Shown piece by piece: positions 36,789-43,901 of a stretch of 43,901 nucleotides of DNA (its first letter is position 1; each line of letters begins with the position of its first letter). The stretch comes from Gemmatimonadota bacterium (lineage in GTDB: Bacteria; Gemmatimonadota; Gemmatimonadetes; Gemmatimonadales; GWC2-71-9). The stretch lies in contig JANYAG010000048.1 in NCBI GenBank assembly GCA_025361465.1, forward strand, positions 1 through 43,901, written 5' to 3'. A program made the position numbers and the translations under genes. The notes under the pieces were generated by a model. That model was not told the origin of the DNA, did no database searches, and saw only the letters and a program-made list of their open reading frames with translations.

Positions 36789-37958
36789 ATGACTCGAGTT
36801 GCCAACGCAGATTCCGCCCACCGCCTCGCCACCCTGGCCGTCCATGCCGGCATCGATCACGAGCCACTGGCCGGTGCGGTCATGCCGCCGATCTACCAGA
36901 CCTCGACCTACATGCAGGACCGGCTGGGCGCGCCACACGCCGGCTTCGAATACGCCCGCACGCGCAATCCGACCCGCGAGGTGCTGGAGCGCAACCTCGC
37001 CACGCTCGAGGGCGGGACGCACGGCTTCGCCTTCGGATCGGGACTCGCCGCCCTCGACACCGTGCTCAAGCTGCTCAACGCCGGCGATCATGTCGTGGTG
37101 GGCAACAACATCTACGGCGGCAGTCATCGGCTGATGGAGCGGGTCTACCAGCGCTTCGGCGTCGAGTTCTCGTTCGTGGACATGCGCGACATGAAGAAGG
37201 TCGAGGCGTCAATCCGCAAGACGACCAAGCTGCTCTACTGCGAGACGCCGACCAACCCGATGATGTTCCTTGCCGATCTCCGCGCCCTGGGCGACATCAC
37301 CCAGGCGCTCGGCATCCTCTTCGTCGTCGACAACACCTTTGCGACGCCGGTACTGCAGCGGCCGATCACGTTCGGCGCCGACATCGTGCTCCATTCCACC
37401 ACCAAGTATCTCAACGGCCACTCCGACATGGTTGGCGGCGCCCTCGTCACCAGTCGCGACGACCTCGCCGAGCGAATCGGCTTCCTGCAGAACGCCGCCG
37501 GCGGCGTGCCGGGCCCGTTCGATTGCTGGCTCGCGGTGCGCGGGATCAAGACGCTGCCGCTCCGGATGCGCGCCCACTGCGAGAGCGCGATGCACCTGGC
37601 CACCTGGCTGAGTGGACGGAAGGACGTCCAGAAGGTCTACTACCCGGGTCTCCCCGATCATCCGCAGTTCGAGCTGGCGCGCCGGCAGATGAACAACTTC
37701 GGCGGAATGATCTCGCTCGAGCTCGGCGACGTGGCGCGCGCCAAGCGGATGGTGGAAGCGACCAGGATCTTCGCACTGGCCGAATCGCTCGGCGGCGTCG
37801 AGAGCCTGATCGGCCACCCCGCCTCGATGACCCACGCCTCGGTGCCCAAGGCGATGCGCGACGAGATGGGGCTGACCGATTCGCTGGTGCGCCTCTCGGT
37901 CGGCATCGAGGATGTGGACGACCTGATGCGCGACCTGGACCAGGCGCTGGCGGCCTGA
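36789..37958 (+). CDS. Cystathionine gamma-synthase/lyase family PLP enzyme
   Basis: FEYARTRNPTREVLERNLATLEGG; LHSTTKYLNGHSDMVGG (PLP Lys); GGVESLIGHPASMTHASV. Confidence 0.93.
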   Translation: MTRVANADSAHRLATLAVHAGIDHEPLAGAVMPPIYQTSTYMQDRLGAPHAGFEYARTRNPTREVLERNLATLEGGTHGFAFGSGLAALDTVLKLLNAGDHVVVGNNIYGGSHRLMERVYQRFGVEFSFVDMRDMKKVEASIRKTTKLLYCETPTNPMMFLADLRALGDITQALGILFVVDNTFATPVLQRPITFGADIVLHSTTKYLNGHSDMVGGALVTSRDDLAERIGFLQNAAGGVPGPFDCWLAVRGIKTLPLRMRAHCESAMHLATWLSGRKDVQKVYYPGLPDHPQFELARRQMNNFGGMISLELGDVARAKRMVEATRIFALAESLGGVESLIGHPASMTHASVPKAMRDEMGLTDSLVRLSVGIEDVDDLMRDLDQALAA

Positions 37959-38025
37959 CGATGCATGCTGAAACAGGACCGGGACTTTTCCGTAGGTTCG
38001 GATATCCCCTACTGGTGAGCCACCG

Positions 38026-39051
38026 ATGACCAACCTGCCCGCTGCCCGTCCCCGCGTCGCCCTGCCCGAGATTTCGGGCGTCTCGTGGGAACATCCGGCG
38101 GACCGTGCCGCCCTGCAGGCCCTCCGCGCCATCCCCGGGGTCGATGAAGTCATCCGGAAGATCCTCGGCTTCTTCGGTGGCGAGGAGGGGATCCGGCTCT
38201 TCTTCCAGGGCAACGCAGTGCGGGTGGGGCCGACGCAGTTCCCGCGGCTCTGGGGCCTGCACATCGAGAACTGCGCCACCTTCGGGTGGGAGAAGGTCCC
38301 TGAGCTCTACGTCACCCAGGAACCGATCTTCAACGCCGGCGCGTATGGCATCGAGAATCCGTTCATCGTCATTCACTCCTCGGCGTTCGAGCTGCTGGAT
38401 GACGACGAGATGCGGGTGCTGCTGTCGCACGAACTCGGGCACGTGATCAGCGGTCATTCGCTCTACACCACCATCGCGATGATCATGACGCTGGTATCGC
38501 TGGGCGCGTTGCCGATGCTCGCCGCGATGGTGCTGCTGCCGGTGCGGCTCGCCTTCCTCGAGTGGTCGCGCAAGTCGGAGCTGTCGGCCGATCGCGCCGG
38601 GCTGCTCGGCTCGCAGGACCTTGCAGCGACGATGCGGCTCTTCATGAAGATGGCCGGCGGCGGCAACACCGCGAACATCCGCCCGGGGGACCTCAACCTC
38701 GAGCCGTTCGTGCAGCAGGCCAACGAGTATGCGGTCAACGAGAAGCTCACCAACCTGATCTGGAAGATCCTCAATACGCTGAACCTGTCGCACCCGATGA
38801 ACGTGGTGCGCGCGGCCGAAGTACAGCGCTGGGTGCAGGCGGGCGGGTATGATCGGATCATCCGGGGCGAGTATGTCCGCCGCGGCACCGAGGAGCAGGA
38901 GCGTCCCTTCCGTGACGATCTCCGCGACGCGGCCAAGCATTACGGCGACGAGTTCAAGAGCGCAGCCGAGGACATCAGGAACGCCGCGAAGCGCGCCGCG
39001 AGTCGGGCCAAGGATGCCTACAACGAGGCGAAGGAGAAACACGGCACGTGA
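38026..39051 (+). CDS. M48 family metalloprotease
   Basis: VLLSHELGHVISGHSLY (HExxH); KSELSADRAGLL. Confidence 0.88.
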   Translation: MTNLPAARPRVALPEISGVSWEHPADRAALQALRAIPGVDEVIRKILGFFGGEEGIRLFFQGNAVRVGPTQFPRLWGLHIENCATFGWEKVPELYVTQEPIFNAGAYGIENPFIVIHSSAFELLDDDEMRVLLSHELGHVISGHSLYTTIAMIMTLVSLGALPMLAAMVLLPVRLAFLEWSRKSELSADRAGLLGSQDLAATMRLFMKMAGGGNTANIRPGDLNLEPFVQQANEYAVNEKLTNLIWKILNTLNLSHPMNVVRAAEVQRWVQAGGYDRIIRGEYVRRGTEEQERPFRDDLRDAAKHYGDEFKSAAEDIRNAAKRAASRAKDAYNEAKEKHGT

Positions 39052-40316
39052 GGATCCTCATCGTCGGCGGTGGTGGCCGTGAGCATGCCATCGCACTGGC
39101 GGTCGCCGCCGACGATCCGTCCCACCTGGTGTACGTCGCCCCTGGCAATCCCGGGACCGCGACCATCGCCACCAATGTGCCGGTGCCCGCTGACGACATC
39201 GACCGCCTGGCCGATGCCGTCGACATGTATGCCATCGACCTGACGATCATCGGGCCTGAGGTGCCACTGGCCCTTGGCCTGGCCGATCGGCTGCTCGCCG
39301 AGGGGCGGGTGGTGTTCGGGCCGATCGCTGCCGCGGCCGCGATCGAATCGTCGAAGGCGTTTGCCAAGGAGGTGATGGCCGCGGCCGGCGTTCCCACGGC
39401 GGCGAGTCGCACCTTCGACAACCTGCATGACGCGCTCGCCTTCATCGACCGCCATGACGAGCCGCTGGTGGTGAAGGCTTCGGGGCTCGCGGCCGGCAAG
39501 GGCGCCGTGGTCTGTGCCACGCGCTTGGAGGCGCGTGAGGCGGCGCGCGAGATGATTGGTGACCGGCGCTTCGGCAGTGCAGGCGACGTGATTGTCGTCG
39601 AGGATTTTCTTGTGGGCGAGGAGTTGTCGGTGATGGCGGTCACCAATGGCCGCGAGGTGCGGCTCCTCCCTGCAGCCCAGGACCACAAGCGATTGCTCGA
39701 GGGGGACCATGGTCCCAACACCGGCGGCATGGGGGCCTATGCGCCCGTGAAGATCGCCACGCCGGGGGTGCTGGCCCGCATCGTGAATGAGGTGTTGCTG
39801 CCAACGCTCCAGGAACTCGCGGTGCGTGACGCCCCGTTCCGCGGCGTGCTCTATGCCGGGCTGATGATGCATCCCGACGGGACGCCCAACGTGGTCGAGT
39901 TCAACTGCCGGCTGGGCGACCCCGAAACCGAAGCAATCCTTCCCCTGGTCAAGTCCGGGCTGGTGGCGCTCTTCGACGCCGCCGCGCGCGGCGCACCGCT
40001 GCCGCCACTCGAGCTCCATGACGGCGCCGCGGTCACCACCGTGCTCGCGAGCGAGGGGTATCCCGAATCCGCCCGCAAGGATGTGTCGATCACGATTCCC
40101 GGTGACCTTCCCGATGGCGTCACCGTCTATCATGCCGGTACGACCCATCGTGACGATGGGGTGCTGGTCACCAATGGCGGGCGAGTGCTCGCGGTGACGG
40201 CCGTGGCGCCCACCTTCGCCGAGGCGCAGGCGCTGAGTCGCGATGCGGCGGCGCGGATTCAGTTTCAGGGACGGCAGTTCCGGCGCGATATCGGGTGGCG
40301 GGAGAGCAACCGATAA
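39048..40316 (+). CDS. purD: Phosphoribosylamine--glycine ligase
   Basis: MRILIVGGGGREHAIALAVA; VVKASGLAAGKGAVV; DHKRLLEGDHGPNTGGMGAYAP; GTG start overlaps upstream stop. Confidence 0.96.
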   Translation: MRILIVGGGGREHAIALAVAADDPSHLVYVAPGNPGTATIATNVPVPADDIDRLADAVDMYAIDLTIIGPEVPLALGLADRLLAEGRVVFGPIAAAAAIESSKAFAKEVMAAAGVPTAASRTFDNLHDALAFIDRHDEPLVVKASGLAAGKGAVVCATRLEAREAAREMIGDRRFGSAGDVIVVEDFLVGEELSVMAVTNGREVRLLPAAQDHKRLLEGDHGPNTGGMGAYAPVKIATPGVLARIVNEVLLPTLQELAVRDAPFRGVLYAGLMMHPDGTPNVVEFNCRLGDPETEAILPLVKSGLVALFDAAARGAPLPPLELHDGAAVTTVLASEGYPESARKDVSITIPGDLPDGVTVYHAGTTHRDDGVLVTNGGRVLAVTAVAPTFAEAQALSRDAAARIQFQGRQFRRDIGWRESNR

Positions 40317-40369
40317 GCGAGAAGCGAGAAGCGAGGAGCGAGAAGCGAGAAGCGAGAAGCGAGAAGCGA
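40314..40369 (+). repeat. heptamer tandem array (GAAGCGA)n, about 8 copies, starting at the purD stop codon
   Basis: taagcga gaagcga gaagcga ggagcga gaagcga gaagcga gaagcga gaagcga. Confidence 0.9.
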
Positions 40370-40385
40370 AAGATGGTAACCTCAT

Positions 40386-40402
40386 CCTGAGCGAAGCGAA
40401 GG
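40386..40402 (+). repeat. third copy of the dispersed 17-mer cctgagcgaagcgaagg
   Basis: Identical to 31524-31540 and inverted 31582-31598. Confidence 0.9.
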
Positions 40403-40558
40403 ACCTCGGCCATTGGGCGTCCGACCCGGGACAACGTGAGCGGCACTCCGGGCAAGCAGGCAGCCCCTGTGCACACCACCGCCCCGCCACTCGTCCTTCC
40501 GTTGCACCCCCGAGTAGCTTGAACACCTGACCGATCCCCCAGTCGGTCTCCCGCGAGG

Positions 40559-41184
40559 ATGATCCAAATGCCATTCCTCCGCCGGTGCCTGACGATCTGC
40601 TCGATCTTGTGTTTCGCCACCACACCGGCACGCGCCCAAGCCCCTGCCGACCGTCCATTTGTCGATTCGCTGCTCACCAAGCTCGCCACCGCCTCCACGG
40701 CCGCGGCCCTTCCTTCCGAATCGCTCTGCGGCAATCGCGGCGCCGACCTCGCGCCGACGAGCTGCTCATCCGCTCGGTGAACGATCATTCCGATTGGCCG
40801 ATCGCCTGGTTCGGACTCGGCATCAACCGGCTGTCGCTCGCGCGACTCAAGGTGTTCTCACACGAAGGACCGCTGCTCGGCACCGGCCTGAGCAATGAGG
40901 CCGGCGGGGCGAATGCCCTGGTGCAAGCGCTCAAGCTCGATCCGGGATTCTCGGCCGCGGCGAACGTGCTGGCATTCACGCCGATGCCGCGCGAACGCGA
41001 CGGCGTGCGGATCGACCTCGATACGCTGCGTCAGTTCGCCATGCCGACGCCGCTGACCGACAAGCAGTACCTCACCGGCATTGTCGAGCTCCCGGCACCG
41101 CCGGGCGCGTATGGCGTCTCACTGGTGGTGACCCAGGCCGATATCGCGTGCACGTCACCACGACTGGTGGTGGACGGTCCGTGA
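40559..41184 (+). pseudogene. frameshifted secreted TPR-like protein
   Basis: Frame 1 gives signal peptide and ...NRGADLA; frame 3 continues ...ADELLIRSVNDHSDWPIAWFGLGINRL...; switch near 40750-40757. Confidence 0.6.
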
Positions 41185-41225
41185 CGGCGACGGGGTGGAT
41201 GACGATCGTAAAGTGAGACGCAGGC

Positions 41226-43895
41226 TCAGTGCTTGCCAGCCGTCCTGTCGCGCAGCTCCTTGACCCAGTTTTGCACCACGATGAGCTGCCGATCATCATC
41301 CGCCGACTTGAGCATGATGAAGCTCTTGCCGTCGGGCGCGATGTCGTAGTTGGGATGGAAGGGATCGGCCTCATAGGGCGCCTCGAACATCACCCGCTGG
41401 CCGGTCACGGCGAGTGTCGGGGCGGTCACGATCGTCGCCGCCATCAGGTTCGCGCCACTGCGGTAGTAGATCGTCTTCCCGTCGAGCGACCAGAGCGGCT
41501 CGGTGCCGCCGCTGTTCGACACCGGAATCCGGCCCGCTCCGGCCGCCAAGGGCCGGACGTACACCTCGTATTTCCCCGATTCGTCCGAGACGTAGGCCAG
41601 CCACTTGCCATCGCGTGGTGACAGCCGCGGCATCAGCTCGTCGGCGTGCGTATTCAGCAACGGGACCGGAGTCCGGGGTTCTTCCAATGGCAGCAGGAAG
41701 ATGTCGCGGTTGCTGTCGGCGGTGTCCTCGCGATACAGCACGGCTTTTCCGTCGGGCGCCACAATGCCTTCGCGGATCTGGTTCGGAGCGACATACACCA
41801 GTTCGGCAGCCGCGCTCGCATCGGCCAGCTGCCACCAGAGTCCGTATTTCCCGTTCCGGTTCGAGGAATAGAGCACCTTCTTGCCATCCGGTGTCCACTC
41901 CGGGCGGTCGTTGATCCCCTCGGTCGTGAGCGGCTGGTGGGTGCGCGCCGCCACATCATAGATCCAGATGTTGGATCCCTCGGCGCGCTGCACGTCGAAC
42001 GCCAGCCGCCGGCCGTCGGGCGAGAAGCGCGGGTGCCCGTAGGCCTTCTTCTCCTCGATCAACGCGTGGGCTTTGCCGCCGAGATCGACGCTCATCATCT
42101 GTCGGATGCTGCCGCTGTGGATGTAGACGAGCGTGCCAGTCGCCGAGAGCGAGGCCCCCGCGAAGCCAATGGAGGCGGCGATGCTGTCGCCAACCTGCAC
42201 CGGCGTGCCGGCCTGCAGCGTGCGCGGGTTGAACGGTGCCGCCATCAGGGCGCCGTCGACGCGGACGTAGAGCAGCTGGCCGTTGACGAGTCCCAGCGGA
42301 TACCAGCCCGGCAGTCCCTTCAAGATCGTGGCCTTGCCGGTCGCCACCGTGATCACGCCGATGTGCGCATCGGCAATGGCGCCGAGCAGACCGGAGTAGA
42401 ACACCAGCTTGCCGTCGTCGGCCGAACGCGGCGTCCATTGCATCCGCTCGCCGTCGGCCGTATCGACCGACCAGGACTGTCCCGGTTTCCCGCCGTCAGC
42501 CGACACCTGCCACAGTCCGCGCGCCCGGCTGAAGCTTCGGCTACCGTAGACGATGACTTTGTTGGAGAGCCACGTCATCCCGTACGCCCCCAGCGCGGGA
42601 CAGATGGTGGTGATGGCACCACCGTCAACCGACAGCTTGCTGATGTTGTCGTCCTGGGAGAGAAAGGCAATCCACTTGCCATCGGGCGAGAACTCCGGAA
42701 ACCTGGCGTCGGTCGTGCCGGGAAGCGCCCGCGGGCGCAGCTCGTCAACCGACTGCAGGTACAACTGGCTCCCCGACGCCGCACCGGCGGAATACACCAC
42801 CTCGCGGCCATCGGGCGAAATCGCCACCGTAGCCGCGGTGCCGAGGATCGGCAGGGACAGGCGCGCGCCCGCCGCCGGTTGCACGGCGAAGCGTACCACC
42901 CCCGATTCGGTCGCCGACGAATGGCGCGTCCACCCCCAGGTGGCCGCGATGGCCGCCAGGCCAAAGGCGATGGCCCACGGCCACGGCGAGCGCACGCTCC
43001 AGATGGATGGCGATGCGGGGCGGCCGCCCGCGGCCGGACTCGCCCGATTGGTCGCGGCAGCATCTCTCCCGTCAAGCGCCTCACCGAAGGCCGCCGCGGT
43101 TGGCCAGCGATCCGCCGGCAGCTTCTGCAGCGCGGTGTGCAGGGCGTGCTCCAGCCCGGCAGGGACAGTGTCGCGCCGCATCAGGATCGAGACCGGCTTC
43201 TCGGTCATCACCTTGGCGACGACCGCCTGGGCGGTGGGCCCCGTGAAGGGCGGCTCACCGGCCAGCATCTCGTAGAGCACGCAGCCCAGACCGTACACAT
43301 CGGCGCGCGCGTCGAGGTCGCGCTCGCCCATTGCCTGCTCGGGACTCATGTACTGCGGCGTGCCGAGCGACATCCCGGTCTCGGTCATCCGGGAGCCGCC
43401 GGCCTTGCTGGCGGCGAGCGCAATTCCGAAGTCGGCCACCAGCGCACTGCCATCGTGCAGTAGGATATTCTCGGGCTTGATGTCGCGGTGAATCACGCCA
43501 TGACGGTGCGCGTAGTCGAGCGCACCGGCCACCTCGCGGGCGATCCGGACCGCGTCGGCGATCGGCAGCTGCTTCTCACGGACCAGTCGGTCGCGCAGCG
43601 TCTCGCCGTCGATGTACGGCATGACATAGAAGAGGAACGACCCCTCGGCGCCCGAATCAAAGAGCGCCAGAATGTGCGGATGCTGCAGGTTGGCCGTGGT
43701 CTTGATCTCGGCGAGGAACCGCTCGGCGCCGATCACCGCCGCGAGTTCGGGCCGCAGCACCTTGACGGCCACCTGGCGATCGTGGCGCAGGTCGCGGGCG
43801 AGATAGACGGTGGCCATCCCGCCGGCGCCGAGTTCGCGCTCGATGCGATAACGATCAGCAAGGGCCGACGCGAGGCGAGACTGGTCAGTCGACAC
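41226..43895 (-). CDS. Ser/Thr protein kinase with TM segment and C-terminal PD40/TolB-type beta-propeller (GTG start)
   Basis: YRIERELGAGGMATVYLARD; HRDIKPENILL; ADFGIALA; repeated FSPDGKWIAF / WTPDGKKVLY / LSPRDGKWLAY units. Confidence 0.93.
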   Translation of the reverse strand: MSTDQSRLASALADRYRIERELGAGGMATVYLARDLRHDRQVAVKVLRPELAAVIGAERFLAEIKTTANLQHPHILALFDSGAEGSFLFYVMPYIDGETLRDRLVREKQLPIADAVRIAREVAGALDYAHRHGVIHRDIKPENILLHDGSALVADFGIALAASKAGGSRMTETGMSLGTPQYMSPEQAMGERDLDARADVYGLGCVLYEMLAGEPPFTGPTAQAVVAKVMTEKPVSILMRRDTVPAGLEHALHTALQKLPADRWPTAAAFGEALDGRDAAATNRASPAAGGRPASPSIWSVRSPWPWAIAFGLAAIAATWGWTRHSSATESGVVRFAVQPAAGARLSLPILGTAATVAISPDGREVVYSAGAASGSQLYLQSVDELRPRALPGTTDARFPEFSPDGKWIAFLSQDDNISKLSVDGGAITTICPALGAYGMTWLSNKVIVYGSRSFSRARGLWQVSADGGKPGQSWSVDTADGERMQWTPRSADDGKLVFYSGLLGAIADAHIGVITVATGKATILKGLPGWYPLGLVNGQLLYVRVDGALMAAPFNPRTLQAGTPVQVGDSIAASIGFAGASLSATGTLVYIHSGSIRQMMSVDLGGKAHALIEEKKAYGHPRFSPDGRRLAFDVQRAEGSNIWIYDVAARTHQPLTTEGINDRPEWTPDGKKVLYSSNRNGKYGLWWQLADASAAAELVYVAPNQIREGIVAPDGKAVLYREDTADSNRDIFLLPLEEPRTPVPLLNTHADELMPRLSPRDGKWLAYVSDESGKYEVYVRPLAAGAGRIPVSNSGGTEPLWSLDGKTIYYRSGANLMAATIVTAPTLAVTGQRVMFEAPYEADPFHPNYDIAPDGKSFIMLKSADDDRQLIVVQNWVKELRDRTAGKH

Positions 43896-43901
43896 GCAGT
43901 T

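Noticed and set aside
39018-40658. 546-aa minus-strand ORF containing SRFSLLASRSSLLASR repeats
   Set aside because: Antisense to purD; the repeats are the translated heptamer array

Overview
High-GC bacterial chromosomal window, fully protein coding; gene style and content suggest Gemmatimonadota (inference, not tested). The left part (about 18.4 kb down to 1 kb, minus strand) is one tightly packed, mostly 4-bp-overlapping operon: [Phd/YefM-like antitoxin] - korA - korB - unknown 333-aa gene - rnfB - giant PFOR (nifJ-like, about 1678 aa with a fused C-terminal ferredoxin) - rnfC - rnfD - NhaD-like Na+/H+ antiporter - rnfG - rnfE - rnfA - 49-aa Cys-rich membrane peptide - apbE - zinc-ribbon protein. 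It looks like an integrated 2-oxoacid / ferredoxin / Rnf / sodium energy module and is the most interesting part of the window. The right part is mainly housekeeping: tig-clpP-clpX-engB, acyltransferase, heme A synthase, a PilB/GspE ATPase fused to a CheY-like receiver, an outer-membrane barrel, trpE, maf-dtd, glmS-glmM, a Cys/Met PLP enzyme, an M48 protease, purD, a frameshifted TPR-like gene and a Ser/Thr kinase with a beta-propeller. Smaller signals: a promoter and GTAC operator-like array ahead of the antitoxin gene, a 75-nt hairpin made from a dispersed 17-mer repeat, heptamer arrays (one a canonical G-quadruplex motif), and an engB gene without a canonical start codon. No rRNA, tRNA, CRISPR array or transposase was seen.
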